A stretch of 64,000 nt of DNA from Sacculina carcini (GCA_916048095.2 OU696582.1:3478001-3542000), one strand, 5' to 3'. Counted from the first letter of the stretch, positions 35,880-49,289 are shown. Notes: generated by a model from the sequence alone, not told the origin. A program made the numbers and translations.

Positions 35880-36480
35880 ATAGCTCAGCAATACACCACA
35901 GTTGCTAACATCCATTCGGTTTCCTTTTCTGTATATTGTGTCGAGCTTGGTCCTCACACAGTCCCTGGGATAAATACACTGCATTAAACATGCTAGTAGT
36001 CACCAAAGCCACTGTATTGGGAATATTGTAAAGGCCCCCCTCTGGCCCGCTTGCCTTATCGAACTTCAACGCTCGAATCTGGGTATCCACTTCATCGGGC
36101 GTGATGGGATCTTCAAATACAGGTATATACACACTCGGTCCAGGATCTACTGGTAAGTTCGAGACAGGTGTTCCAAATTTCTTTTCATATAATTGTTTAA
36201 ACTTCTCACTTATTGGAGTAGTCCTTTCTGCATGTTTTTACCCATACCCTTCCAGTTGATTTCCTGTCATACACTTTTCTCATTTTTTTCTATCAGACGA
36301 TACCATGTCTCCAGATATATATCAGTCTTCGCTGCTGGTTCACTGTGGGAACTCTGTGCTCTTGCTCTCGGGTGATCATTATAATACGACGTTCAATCAA
36401 TGGCACCAAAGCGGAGCAACCTGACTTCGCTTCTGCTCGCATTGACACATCCATACAGAGTTCCAATGATTTCACTGATA
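35880..36480 (-). pseudogene. LINE-C2, RT N-terminal fragment
   Basis: Minus-strand remnant reading DEVDTQIRALKFDKASGPEG and then a worn form of SNYRGIALLS (SNCGVLLS), the segment that leads into RT in LINE-C-type ORF2s. It is cut off at the CA tract near 35,880. It aligns with, but is not the missing part of, LINE-C at 17 kb, because both contain the NYRG segment. Confidence 0.62.
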
Positions 36481-37740
36481 ATTGTGTTTATATCGCCCGA
36501 CATTTTCGGTAAGCACATGACGGCGACCTATGGCGGTAAACTTCGGCTTCGGTATTTCGGTAAACCTATGGCGGTTTCAAAACGCTTCTCGATCAATTTT
36601 GGTAATGCGTACAGGCTTTCTCTCCACTTCATTGTTAGTTTGGCGGCTACACAGCACCGCGTGCTCCCCGATATTGATCGCATTATCCAGTAATTTCGCC
36701 ATGTAAACGTCTTTGATTAGAACACAAATTGTTGACAATAATCAGATTGACCTCTTTACAGATTGATGATAGAATGCATGTGTTATCGTTAGGCGAGACA
36801 ATATGGTCACATTGGATCGGGTAAGACAATGAATCATGATCTTTCAACAAATTTCTCACGCATCGCTAGAACAATCTCGCAGACCATGTTTTCAGGACGC
36901 TTCTTCTCCATTGTTTCCGCGTCCTTGAGTCGCTTCCACTCTCGACAGATGCTGGGGTGCACGTCCTTCTTGACGAACACCCGCCTGAACTCGCCGCCTG
37001 CCTTCTTCAGCTGGGCGCTGCGCCGTAACACCTGGTCCCTGTGCTGACGGCTTGCAACTGCGACTAGGATCGACCGACGTCGTCCCTCCTGTAGTTCCTT
37101 GCCCAGCCTCTGATGACTCAGGATTTCTGTTTCATCTCCTAGAGTAGTCCATACTTTCTTGAGTTTCTTTTCCGCGATCATGCACTGCTCCCATAACTCA
37201 TTCTTCTACGGCACGCCTGTTATGCCGATTTTATTCTCCCGCTCCCTCCGGTCAACGCCCTCTAAGAACTTCTGCTTGACTATGACTAACTCCTGAGCGT
37301 CTGCATGAGACTGCATCTCCTTCAGACGGGCAGCGGCGCGACTCGGTTTCCGCCAGACACTTTGGGAGTTGCAAAACCTCCGTCAGAAGAGTATCGATCT
37401 TAGCATTCAAGTCTTTCACAACTGCCGTTGGTACGTCATTGTCTTTGGTGTTTGACATAGCAGAAAGGAGCATTTCAATATGCTCGCCCTTACTTTGGCG
37501 TATCTGCTGGTCGCGCTTCATTATTACACAATTAAACTTCTCGAGCAAACACCGGAGCACACACAAAAACACACTCGCCCTATTAAAGTAGAATTGGTGA
37601 GGTCACTCGGTATGAATTTATACACCACAATAGCACAAGTTAATCGCAAAACCCGAACAGAGGAGCGCACAAAAACACGTCCGATCGGTAGCACATTCAC
37701 ACACACACACACACATATGCACGCATACACCCACTAGAAA
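36480..37740 (-). pseudogene. LINE-C2 ORF1 and EN remnants
   Basis: ORF1 of an L1-like design in pieces. The N-terminal coiled-coil part at 37,520-37,390 has VVKDLNAKIDTLLTEVLQL. The RRM/CTD-like part at 37,181-36,834 has RRSILVAVASRQHRDQVLR, then RVFVKKDVHPSICREWKRL and KKRPENMVCEIV. An endonuclease scrap (EVNLIIVNNLCS) lies near 36,740. It probably forms one decayed copy with 35,880-36,480. A small duplication (cctatggcggt, 36,528 and 36,564) lies in the EN remnant. Confidence 0.65.
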
Positions 37741-38014
37741 AGGGCAGCACAGGCAGTGCTCGTTTTAACGATATAAACACATAATGACACTGGACATATA
37801 ATTCACAAAGCACCAAACTAACTACGCCTATGGTTAGTTTACACATTGTATTTCGGATGCAACACGCGCGTGACAATATTTATTATAGCGGCTAAACTAG
37901 CCTAATGGAAACACAATACAAATAAATGAAGAAACAGAAAATCTGTTTCAAGTGAAACTTTGTTACAACACACACACGCACACACATACGCACACACATA
38001 CGCACACACACACA
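37740..38014. other. Non-coding DNA with CA tract
   Basis: No gene is seen. CACACGCACACACATACG-type repeats lie at about 37,970-38,017. Confidence 0.6.
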
Positions 38015-38357
38015 CGCTTTCAACTATTCGTATCTAGAAACCCTCAGAAAAATAATAGTGTCAATAATACGACCAAAATTGGAATACGCTGAAATTGTTT
38101 GGTCACCACATATGGAAAAAGAAGTTGCAAAATTGGAGACGGCTCAGAGGATAGCAGCTAAGTTATTACCATTTTCTTACGAATTTGACATATGAAAGAT
38201 TGGAAAAATTGGGACTGGTTACATTGGAAAAATGGCGAGAACGAGGGGACCTGATAGCAGTCTTGAAGTATATGTCGGAAATGGATGAAACGGAACAGTT
38301 TTTATCGAGTTATGCACAATCCAGTGGAAGAAAAGGACACAAGAATAAACTAAAAAA
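38015..38357 (+). pseudogene. LINE-G, RT C-terminal fragment
   Basis: Plus-strand LINE ORF2 thumb/C-terminal relic: IRPKLEYAEIVWSPHMEKEV, KLETAQRIAAKLLP, then YERLEKLGLVTLEKWRERGD and LIAVLKYM. The order and motifs are those of Jockey/CR1-type ORF2 ends. One frameshift lies near 38,180. Both ends are truncated. Confidence 0.8.
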
Positions 38358-38654
38358 AGAGCAGAGCAGGATAGAGGTATACTAAGAGAAGTAGTACTAT
38401 TAGAAGATGGAAAGATAATATACTTAGTCGTATCAGGATTAAGTTTGAGTTGTCGAGTGACGCCCATCTTTCTATATCAAATAGGATAGTACTGACTGAA
38501 GAATGAGAAATAGACTGACGAGATATGGATTTGAATGTCGTCAGCCAATATTTGGAAGGACAAATCGTGACGACGAAGAACTTTTCCTACAGAGGTAAGA
38601 TACATATTGAAGGGGAGAGGACCTAAGACAGAACCTTGAGGTACACCACAAGTA
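38358..38654 (-). pseudogene. LINE-B copy 4, left part
   Basis: Minus-strand segment matching 19,797-20,095 of LINE-B copy 3 (LKLNPDTTKYIIFPSSNSTT). It ends at ggtacaccacaagt. The copy resumes at 47,473 with agttagtgggcaagcc, the exact next bases in copy 3, so the two parts were one element before LINE-D inserted. Confidence 0.82.
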
Positions 38655-38681
38655 TCGTATCATATCATTTATTGCCAAAAC

Positions 38682-41052
38682 TGTGGTGTTACACGAAAAT
38701 AAATTCACCTGTAGAATATCAGCCGATCTTCACAACGTCCATCTCCCGCTCCCTCCACGTCGTCACCGCCTCACGCGCCCGCCGCGCCAACCTCGTCCCC
38801 GATCTCACGAACTTCAGCTGATATGACGTCATATAATTAAAAAGAACTTGACACTAAAGAGAATGCTAATTAATAATATATAACCACACACCCTCCTGAT
38901 CTTGAGATCAGATTTTAGTCCTCGCAATCGTAGCCTTTTGTCCACACCTGTCTGCGCCTTTCCCTAACTGGATAACGGCGTTCGTCTCTTCTGGTTGGCT
39001 GTGCCTGTTCTGAACTCTGGGGGTCTCCCTCAACGTCATGTTCGCTGTTCGAATCAGTCGAACTGCCGGAATCTTCAACCATCCTCCGAATGTCCAGCAC
39101 ATGCCGAGGAACACCATCAACAGATGCATTGCTGCATGAATTGACCTGGGTAACTCGTCCTGCTTTCCACATACTCGTACATCGAGCATTCGGGGGTTTC
39201 ACCCACATGTCTTCTCCAATCACCAACGGCGATTCCGGCTCAGCATCTCTTGTGGGCTCGACAAACGGATACCTCCACTCGTAGTTGAATAGCGACCGCT
39301 GCGGCACTGATGCTTCGATCTGTCTTGACTTGGGTGTTACGTTATACCAGAATACTGCCTCTAATGGAGAGATGTAGCTCTTTTCTGCAATAGTCTTTAT
39401 CGTGCGGTGGCTCCGTTCCACGATACCATTCCCGTGGGGTCGATACGCCGCCCTAAACAGCTGTCGAACGTTCCACTTCTCCATCATTTTCCTGAGTTCT
39501 ATAGAACGGAAAGTGGTGCCGTTATCCATTAACACCTCAGCTACTGGCCCTCTTTTTAGGAATACGCTCTCGATGTTCCGAGTTATCTCGTCTGCAGCTT
39601 CACGATTGAGTTTACGCCATATTGAAAATCGACTAGGGCCGCAATCCATCATCGTCAAATATGGGACATGTCTGTAGTGGGTCACATCAACTGTAAGTCG
39701 TTGCCAGTTAACCTCGATGTTCAACTTGCCCACTTCGTGAGACACAGGTGCAGGATCAATTGTCTGGCACCTACGACATTTCTCAACCACACGCTTCACC
39801 GCTTTCTTGGTCACCGATGCATCCAATTTCTTCGCAATGTAAAACGTTCGGTCCACGCTAAGATGATGCCAAGCATGCGTTTTCTGCCAATCCACAGCAC
39901 CAACGCAACACAGAACATTGCCAGGCGAAACTGGAGCGAAATCACTTGTCAGCCATGACCCTTTCACGCGAGTCAGAGCGTCAGCTTTATTGGCGAGTGT
40001 AGGCACGAGACTAACAGACAACGCCAAATCGTACTCCCCCATCACCTGCTTCAATATTACTAGCCTTCGCTTCACGATCATTTCCGATGTCCCCTTCGTT
40101 TTGATCTTCTTCTCTTCATTAACACACTTCAATCATCCATGCACCGTAGCCGACTCAGTCCTCGCTTCCAACTTCTTTAAGCTCCATTTCAACGCCACAT
40201 TAACGCCTTTCATTACCGCTTCTAGCTCCGCCACGTTTATATGTCCGAAGTCGTCCTTCCGAAGCCATGCACCGTCCTCCAGAATCACTCCACCAATCTC
40301 CAGAACCACCCCAAGTGCAAAGTTACTGGCATCGCACCACACCACTCCGTCTTCATTTTGCTTCACGTTCCATACGCCCTTCACAGGATCATTCTCTTTC
40401 ACTGAAGCAACCACCGCTTTGAGTCGCTCTACCGTGCTCGGATCAACTTTCTCTCTCGACGTGCTACCTTCCGCTCGGCGCTTTATATAACTACAAGCCG
40501 TCTTGAGCCATCCTGCCACCGGATAATGGCCGAATAGTTTGCCACAAGTAGAAAACAGATCGTGTCTGGTTGGTTGCTCGCCGATTTCAGGCACCTCGTT
40601 CACTCTGTGAAACATCAACCCACCGTCAACACTCCTCTCCAGCTTCAACCCCAACGCAGATCCTCCAACCAGCGGCTCGGGAGACTCGGCCTCAAAGCCA
40701 AACCGCGCCAGATCCTTTATATTCTTCAACTTTGCTACTTTGCTACTTTGTTTCACTTTCTTCACCCATGCTACAATATCGCCAGTGCCATCAAAACTTC
40801 TCAACATATCGCTAACCATTTTCACTTTCTCAGCCGAAATAGCTTGGGGTGTTACACGAAATTAGATTCACCTGTAGAATATTAGCCGATCTTCACAACG
40901 TCACATCTCCCGCTCCACCCACGTCGTCACCGCCTCACGCACCCGCCGCGCCAACCTCGTCCCCGATCTCACGAACTTCAGTTAATATGACGTCATATCA
41001 TTAAAAAGAACTTGACACTAAACACAATGCTAATTAATAATATGAAACCACA
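38682..41052 (-). mobile_element. Gypsy-1 LTR retrotransposon, internally deleted
   Basis: Direct LTRs of about 207 bp lie at 38,682-38,888 and 40,845-41,052, bounded by TGTGGT/ACCACA-type ends. They are flanked by 5-bp target-site duplications AAAAC (38,677-38,681 and 41,053-41,057). By eye the LTRs differ at about 15 positions (~7%). A purine run AGGAGGG precedes the 3' LTR on the minus strand. No TGG-type primer binding site is evident next to the 5' LTR. It lies in the 3' UTR of LINE-D. Confidence 0.93.
38915..40825 (-). pseudogene. Gypsy-1 gag-RT/RNase H-integrase, one stop
   Basis: A single frame of 637 codons interrupted by one TGA at 40,135-40,133, where related proteins have Trp (ATVHG-stop-LKCVNEE). 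The first ~45 residues look like a gag N-terminus (FDGTGDIVAWVKKVK). They are fused to the end of RT and the connection (RHDLFSTCGKLFGHYPVAGW), so protease and most of RT are deleted. RNase H: WCDASNFALGVVLE, ELEAVMKGV. Integrase: zinc-binding HH-CC (HHLSVDRTF ... CRRCQ), catalytic TVDVTHY, MDNGTTF and the YRPHGNGIVERSHRT block. C-terminal RRYPVRERRR is basic. It is non-autonomous. Confidence 0.9.
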
Positions 41053-42651
41053 AAAACACAACAACACAGGTAATACTTAAAACAGAAACGTCAAAGGCAA
41101 TATAGTCTGTCAAGTCACTGCTTGTTAGACAGACAATTTTTATTTTTTAACAAGATTTGTGCAGTGCAACAAATTACTTCAAAACATATGCTAAAACAAA
41201 ACATGTAACATAACAATGGAAAAACAAAATATATATAAAACAATCAATACAGTCATACTGTATACGTACAAAATATGTTTGCCTGGAGGTTATATAAGTG
41301 GTGCTTAAGTTTCGCTTTAAACGAATCTAGACAATGGTATATGCTGATTCAATACAAACCGGTAGACAGTTCCAAAGTTTAGGCACAATGTATAATATTG
41401 AATTTTTGAAGAGGCTGGTTGGGAAGGGTGGACATACCAAATTCACATTATTTCTACGTGTTGTCAATTAGTGTTCTTGATTTTGGAACGAGGCATCATT
41501 ATGTTTCATTTGTCTGTATATGGTAAGATATAAGAAATGCTTGTGCACATTATCAAATTTTAAAATTTCTGGTTGGTGAATATCTCGTCAGCGGAATACC
41601 TGCTTTTCTTGAAAAAAATTAGTTTTAGGATGCGTTTCTGAATAGTGAAGAGACATTTTAATTGATATGTAGTACATCAATCTGGAATAGCAAAGGGCAT
41701 AATACAAAGTTTTCATTGCTTCCGTAGTCAGAATTCGTCTGGTACGGTATATGACACCTGCTGTCCTAGATATTGTCCTACATACACTGGCAATGTGTTC
41801 GTTCCAATTGAAATATTCATCTATTATGACACCTAAGCAATTTGTGCTCTTAACCACTGAACAATGCTATTCCCCAATTTTATTGTGTGTAGATCATGTG
41901 TCAGAGACCAGTTTTGAAACAACATGACATGTGTTTTTTAACATTAAGTTTCAGCTTATGTTATATTCAAAGATTTATATCATCTAACGTTTGGGACAAT
42001 TTCAAGTGAAGATTTTGTAGGTCCTGATCCGAAACAATGAAACTGGTATCGTCTGCATACATGGTGAAATAGGCATTGCTAGAATTTATTATATCATTTA
42101 TGTACACTAGGAACAAAATTGGGCCCAAAATGGACCCCTGTGGCACTCCGCTCTTGATCACACTGTACTGAGAGCATACATCATTACAGAATACCATTTG
42201 TTTACGATCAGCCAAATCACTTTTCATTAAATTTAGAGTAGAATCCACAATTTTGTAATTTAGACAGTAATATATCGTGATCTAGCGAGTTGAAGGCTTT
42301 AGAGATATCTATAAAAACTGATGCCACGTGGGATTTTTTGTCTAATTCAGAATATATTTTTGACGCAAAGTGCAGCAGAGCCGATTGCGTGCACCTGATT
42401 TTTCTAAATTCGAATTGACAGTTTGCCAGTAAATTGTTTTTTCTCAAGAAAATTAATTAATGCGAAGCGATGGCCTTTTCAGATATTTTGCTAATCATTG
42501 GATAATTGACATTAGTCTATAATTATTGATACACGCTTTTGACCCCGATTTATGCAGTGGTAAAGATTTAGAAATTTTCAGAGAGTCCGGGAATATTCCA
42601 CAGCTGATGGAGAGATTAATTATTTGAACCAAAGGAGGTAGCCTATATAGC
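41053..42651 (-). pseudogene. LINE-D, RT and 3' part
   Basis: Minus-strand RT of LINE-D. Finger: LVQIINLSISCGIFPDSLK and a degenerate NYRLMSII. Palm: VFIDISKAFNSLDHDILL, SGVPQGSILGPILFLVYIND and MYADDTSFIVS (YADD intact). Thumb: NCLGVIIDEYFNWNEHI and RILTTEAMKTLYYALCYSR. The blocks are in different frames. The 3' UTR continues left past Gypsy-1 to about 38,655, with an ATGATATGATAC-type tail. Confidence 0.85.
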
Positions 42652-44011
42652 TGTAATGTTCTTGTGTCGCCTCTGATTGGCGAGAAACACACAGAACACC
42701 CGAGTGGTTATATTGAAGCACACCCAAGCGAGGCTAGCATCAGACTGACTGTAACAAGGGTCACAGTTGTGACATACACACATACACGCATACACAATAC
42801 ATACACTGAACACTGGTTGACACGATGAACACTTCCAAATATTGTGATGAACGATAGCTGCGTGTGTAGGCTTGTTGTGTGCCTATTGGACAACACTACA
42901 TATCCCCTCACTTAAAAAATTTGGTATGGGAGCATGATCGTATCCAGGAAGTGGATGATAGCCACGACTCCGACGAGCGGGAATCGCGCACGTTCTCTAC
43001 CGTCTGCGGCAGCACTGTAGCTGACCGTGTCCTGCCTTGCTGAAAATGAGACGGTGACGTGACGACTGGGGTTTTGTAAGCGTTTGCCCTGTACTGCAGC
43101 TGCTGCTGAGTTCTGTGACCGCGTTTTGACCTCTGTTGCCTCGGGTAGATAGTTAGGCCCAGGCTGGTAATTGCGTCCATGCCCAGCAGACCTTCAAAAG
43201 TTGTTGTGTCCACCACATAGAAATTGATGTCAATTGTTCGACTTTGCACAGTGACGGTGGCAGGCAGAAATCTCACAACCTTTAGTCGTTGTCGACCCAG
43301 ACCGTACAGTTGGGTGACTGTCTGGTGTACTGCTGCTCCTCTGAACATTCTCTTAGCCAGCGGCAAGCTGAGAATCGACGCACTAGCGCCTGTGTCAAAT
43401 TGGAGTGTCGTACGCGCCTCTGCTCCTGACTCCTTCACTTTCAAAGTAGCTGCACAGGTGATCTTCTATGATGTGGATGGTGTGCAGGCAAGAATTGTGA
43501 CGCCCTTCACCGGATTGCTCTCACTGAATGTGCTGTTGACTGACCCGCTGGTCCTGTGCTGGCGTCTCGCCTGACAGACGCTGGACCAGTGTCCGGTGCG
43601 GCCACATTCGTGACATGTAGACGAGCGTGCAGGGCAGAACTGTTGTCTGGGCAGCTGATGCTTCTTGCCACAATGTGTGCACTTGGCTGCTTTACCTTGC
43701 TTGGTGTGATGTTTGTGCGATGACTGGATTTTATTCACAGTATCCCATCCTCGTCGCCAAAATGCAATGTTCTTGTGTCGCCTCTGATTGGCGAGAAACA
43801 CACAGAACACCCGAGTGGTTATATTGAAGCACACCCAAGCGAGGCTAGCATCAGACTGACTGTAACAAGTGTTACAGTTGTGACATACACACATACACGC
43901 ATACACAATACATACACTGAACACTGGGTGACACGATGAACACTTCCAAATATGGTGATGAACGATAGCTGCGTGTGTAGGCTTGTTGTGTGCCTATTGG
44001 ACAACACTACA
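42652..44011 (-). mobile_element. Gypsy-2, short LTR element with tRNA-Ser PBS
   Basis: 249-bp LTRs lie at 42,652-42,900 and 43,763-44,011, differing at about five positions, with TG...CA ends. They are flanked by the 5-bp duplication ATAGC (42,647-42,651 and 44,012-44,016). On the minus strand the primer binding site TGGCGACGAGGATGGGAT (43,759-43,742) starts 3 nt after the 5' LTR and is complementary to the 3' end of tRNA-Ser(GCU) plus CCA as I know it. A polypurine run GTGAGGGGA precedes the 3' LTR. Only 862 bp lie between the LTRs. It sits in LINE-D. Confidence 0.95.
42908..43735 (-). pseudogene. Gypsy-2 nucleocapsid and protease remnant
   Basis: The internal region encodes a gag zinc region (CTHCGKKH, then CHECGRTGHWSSVC, a CX2CX4HX4C knuckle) at 43,690-43,565. 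An aspartic protease follows at 43,444-43,130 (FDTGASASILSLPLAKRM, VVDTTTFEGLLGMDAI). Zinc region and protease lie in different frames. After the protease the sequence jumps to the end of pol next to the polypurine tract, so RT, RNase H and integrase are all absent. Movement would need proteins supplied by a full relative. Confidence 0.88.
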
Positions 44012-44100
44012 ATAGCCTACCACCGATTTTAAGATGTTTGCGTTTAATTCATCAAACCACGCCGAAATAGATTCTAGGGACAATATGTAGCCTTGTATTT
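44012..44100 (-). pseudogene. LINE-D, short linker segment
   Basis: Minus strand ESISAWFDELNANILK, the pre-RT linker of LINE-D, stranded between Gypsy-2 and the TG-rich hairpin element. Confidence 0.65.
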
Positions 44101-44975
<875 letters not shown>

Positions 44976-47472
44976 TATTTTTGATATTTTGTTACATGAA
45001 GTTGGTTTTTTTAGGTGTTTTAGCGGTAGGACGTTTATCCGCCAGATTAACCAAATGTCTATTGAAAGCATCAGCAATTTTATTGTTCGAAATACCATCT
45101 AAATTAAGGGGTATATTACTTTCATTATTACGTCCCAAGACCTGGTAAATCACCTTCCATGTTTTCTTAGGATTGTCTTCACAATCTTTTAACTGACTCT
45201 TGTAGTAGTCGTTCTTAGTGCCTTTTAGAATATAAGTCAACTTATTTCTATACTGATTATACCTATCCTTGTATGTGAGCGGCCATTTGTGAACGAGTCT
45301 TGCCAATCTGTGCTTTTTGATGTATGTATTTTCGAATTTTCCTAATCTAGCAATCTTCAGCGGAAAGTTTCTTGAAAAGGCACTGCAGGTCTTATTTGTG
45401 AATTTATTATATGCGTCGTTTGGGCATATTGCTGAATTTATATCATTCCAGTTCATTTCTGCCACCTCGTTGGAAAATGGTGCCATATTTCTCTGGCTGA
45501 TATCGTGCCTCAATACCTGACGGTGTGTTTTTGAGGGAGCACCACTCTCTCGAAAACAAGAGACAATCGGACAGTGATCAGAAATGCCGGTTGAGTATGA
45601 AAGAGTAAGTATGAAATTGCTTGTGTTTGCAGATACCCTGTAATGCCAAATGTGGTCTATAAGTCATACAGAGTCGTTTGTTATTCTGGCTGGTTTTGTG
45701 GTTGAAGGAAGGAACGAATAGTTGTACATACTATTTTTAAACGCTTCCACGAGACTGCTGTCAGCTAACAAATTGATGTTCCAATCTCCAAAAAAATTAA
45801 CATGCTGATATGATCTGCGGACTATAAAAAGCAAAATATCACGCATAATTTTGATAAATTCTGTGTGATTCCCATTTGGCGGTCGATATACAGAGATTAA
45901 ACTATTTTTCTTGTTATTGTTCATAATCTCTACACATACACACTCCAGTGCAGGATCACATCTACATAATTCATATAACGCAGTAGAGGGAAACAAATCT
46001 CTCACATACATACACACTCCACCGCCCACCTGTCTGTTACGGTGGATTACATGCATGGAATAATTTGGAATTTCATAGAGTGAGGCAATATCATCATTTA
46101 ATCCGGTTTCGGAGAAACCTATCACATCAAAGTCTTTGTTGCTTAGACTCAGTACCTGATCAACAAAACTTTACAAATTTGCGGGTACACTAGTAATGTT
46201 CAGCGCAAGTATGGAAAATCCACCTTTGTCTCTAATCTCAAACCCACTTTCCATGCTCACATATTTAGAAGTTGCAACTTCATATCCATTAAGCTGTGTC
46301 AAGAAATTGTCCACCCCATTTGTATCATGTTTGTCATGCGTATCATGTGTGTCATGTCATGAAATGGAATTCTAGCGGATTGAAATTTTGATCATTCAAT
46401 TCACATGAAACACCATTAATTTTTTCAAACACATCGAAAATATTAATTATGTTCCTTGCTTATAGACGAATCATACATGATTCTGGTTTAAAGTACATTA
46501 ATCAGTAACAAAAACCGAAACACACTCACACTTTCTTAGCGCTTTTTGTTGGCCCTCTGCCATTGTGCGCGCGTCGTAGTTCTCCCGCCAGCCGCTGCTC
46601 CCGGTGTAAATATCTGTGCTGTGCCACCGACCGCACCCGCCACTCTCTCATGGGTGGTCTGAGTTGCATCGGCCACCCGCGACTCATCACCGGTAGTAGC
46701 GCCAGATCCAGCTCGCACAGCTCCACTAGCGGGAGTGACATTGGTTTCCCGCATTGTCCCATCATGTCTTTCCCTGATGATGAGGCGGGCCTGCCGAAAG
46801 CAGGCGATCTTGCCAACTTCTCTCGCGGTTCTCATCTCCGGCATTTGTCGCATCTTCTCCGCTAGGAAGGCCGGTGATAGGTCTTCATTCACGAATATCC
46901 CTTTGCCCTTGAGCTTTTTCGCGTTGCGCGTGACATTGTGCTTATCATGCACATTTTGGAACCGTACTAAAATAGTTCGCGGTATTCTGTTTTCCTTTGT
47001 GCGTCTGACACGGCGTGCCTCCTCAATAGTCGCATTTTCGATTCTGAGTTTGTCCTTTAACAATTTGCTGGTTACCTCTGCCGTTTCCTCCCATGTTTCT
47101 TGGGAGGAACACTGCTAGTCCTGCAATCCTGACGTTATTCTTTTTGTTGTAGTGTCCTGTAGTTCTCAGTCTTTCTTCACATTCCGTAATTTTCTTGAAA
47201 TTCCCATCTTCGCTCTTTTTCAGCAAACTCACCTTCTTCAGGTCTCTTATCTCTGCGTGAACGAATTCCAAGCTCTTCTCCATCTCCTTGATGGTCTCCT
47301 CCGTGACAGAGACCAAGTCCATAGCCGACCTGAACGATCTCTCCTGCGAATCCATCATAAGCTTAACAGTTTCGATATCCATTATGACACGACCTTCACT
47401 TGTACCACTCGACCTTTACCCAACACAGACAAACACAACCTTCATACAGCACGCACAACTGAAGAATGGGCA
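44976..47472 (-). pseudogene. LINE-D ORF1, EN and linker (5' part)
   Basis: 5' half of LINE-D on the minus strand. The 5' end is near 47,472, abutting LINE-B copy 4. ORF1 begins with ATG at 47,382 and has a coiled coil (ETIKEMEKSLEFVHAEIRDL). After a frameshift near 47,060 it has an L1-ORF1-like RNA-binding part (RTILVRFQNVHDKHNV, KGKGIFVNEDLSPAF) and an Ala/Thr-rich tail to 46,536. Endonuclease at 46,125-45,664 (IGFSETGLND, GGGVCMYVRD, FFGDWNINLL); linker at 45,513-44,992. Several stops occur. It is inactive. Confidence 0.85.
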
Positions 47473-48655
47473 GTTAGTGGGCAAGCCCCACTACAAGAAT
47501 CAGCAGAGGTAGAAACAAACTAAAGCCTATCAGAAAGATAAGAGCGAAAGAAAGAGAGAACTGTGCCACTAATGCCTAAATCTAACAGAGTATCGATGAG
47601 AAGCAGATAATTAACAGTGTCAAATGCAGCAGAGAAGTCTAGATGTATGAGTAGACCATCCCTAACAGAGATGGTAGATTTGAGAATAGAACCATAGAGG
47701 AAAATTAGAGACGTTTCTGTAGAGTGAAAGTGACGGAAGCCAGACTGCTCAAGAAGAAATATATTGTTAGATTCAAGATAGTCAGATATCCGTATGTAGG
47801 AAGCCATTTCAAGAACCTTAGACAGCCAAGGAATTCTAGAAATTGGTCGATAGTTAGAAAGCGTGTTAGGATCCAAATAGGATTTCCTTTAAGGATATGG
47901 AGAATACTGGCCGTTTTACATGCCAGAAATTATCCCAGAGTGAAAAAAGCATTGATGAAATCAGCTAAGAATGGAAGAAGTAATTCAATAGAGTGAGGAA
48001 TCCTCGAAAGATCAATGGGGTCGGGAGATGAAGAATGAATATGAACACGCCTTAAAATAGTTCTACAGTCAGAAAGGTTAACTATAGTAAAAGAGTGAAA
48101 ATCAGAGGAGGGTAAGGGCGGATAGCATAATGGTAGAGCAGCAGGGAACAAGCAACGAATCTTATCGATTTAGACTGAAAGAAACTCATAAATAAAGAAG
48201 GTAAATGATTAGAGGCAGAATCTGGGAAAACAAGACTACGGTAATTACCCAAAAGACTGTTGAAGAGACTTCCAAAGTTCCATAGAGTTAAGACATGAAT
48301 ACATTTGAGAAATATAGTAAGATTTTTTGGCGGAATCTCAAAGAAGATGATGATGACGAGCAGAACAGAATAACTGCCAGGAAGAGTCAGTCCTGAGACG
48401 ACGCCATTGACGCCCAAGACGACGAAGGGAGGTTTTTGAATTTTTAATATCAGATCTAAACCAAGGACAGCGAGTATTAGTGGAACGGAAGACTTTTAAA
48501 GGAATACAGGTTGATTTGAGAGAATCGATGGATGAGTTAAAGTATCCTAAGAAAGAAGTAGGTGGTATATGAACGAAACATTCAGTAGCGTAAGACGAAT
48601 GTATATTGATATATAGAGAGTGCAAATCTGCCTTACGATAATCCGAGAAACTAAG
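47473..48655 (-). pseudogene. LINE-B copy 4, right part
   Basis: Minus-strand continuation of the copy at 38,358-38,654. RT N-region: NYRPISRIPWLSKVLEMASY, IHLDFSAAFDTVNYLLL; the linker and end of the endonuclease follow to 48,655. It is frameshifted around 47,880 and 48,150. Confidence 0.82.
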
Positions 48656-49274
48656 AAATAGCGAGTAACACGTCTCTTATGGCTTCGTCTGTGTAGTTAA
48701 TATTGCACCTCTGTCCGCAAGTACAGATATGATAAACTGAGAATGAGCAGGTTTCCGCCTTGCCGCGGACTCGAGCTGCATATGCCCTGAACTGTTCGTC
48801 AGCCTCCTGATGCATTGCCACTAGTTCCGCCCTCTTGGCACCTCGTGTCACTGGGATGATCGCCAGAGATTTCATGGCGGTCAGGACCTCATCGAGTGGG
48901 CGAGTCATGATCAATGGATCCACATTCAGGAGAGCGTCACTGGCACATTGGAACAACTGAGCCGGCGCCGATGCTGGGTCAATTCCGGAGCCGAGGTAGA
49001 CTGTCTCCCATCGACGAATGAACATATTCCAAATTTCACACTCCACACCCATGTCAATATGCGGTCGCTCCAGCTTCGGGCCATTGGGCCGACTGAGAGC
49101 GCCACCGATGATGGGTTGATGGGCCAGATTATGATTGCTTATGAGCGCGATGGCGACTGCCTCACTGCTGTCGGGAGTGCTGAATTCACATTGTGGTACG
49201 CCGCATACGAGAATGACCATTTTGAAGCAATGACTCAGAAGATGTTGATGAAGAAAAGTCCGATTGTTTACCAA
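48651..49274 (-). pseudogene. Gypsy-3 gag fragment
   Basis: 207-codon minus-strand frame resembling gag of Ty3/Gypsy elements of the mag type. It has a short N-terminal C2H2-like stretch (LVCGVPQCEFST ... HNLAH), then ERPHIDMGVECEIWNMFIRR, LFQCASDALLNVDPLI, EVLTAMKSLAIIPVTRG and FRAYAARVRGKAETCSF. CTCGQRCNINYTDEAIRDVL follows. LTRs and pol are not found next to it, so it is a fragment. The frame is open to the 3' edge, where LINE-B sequence begins. Confidence 0.75.
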
Positions 49275-49289
49275 TATTTATTGGGGAAC

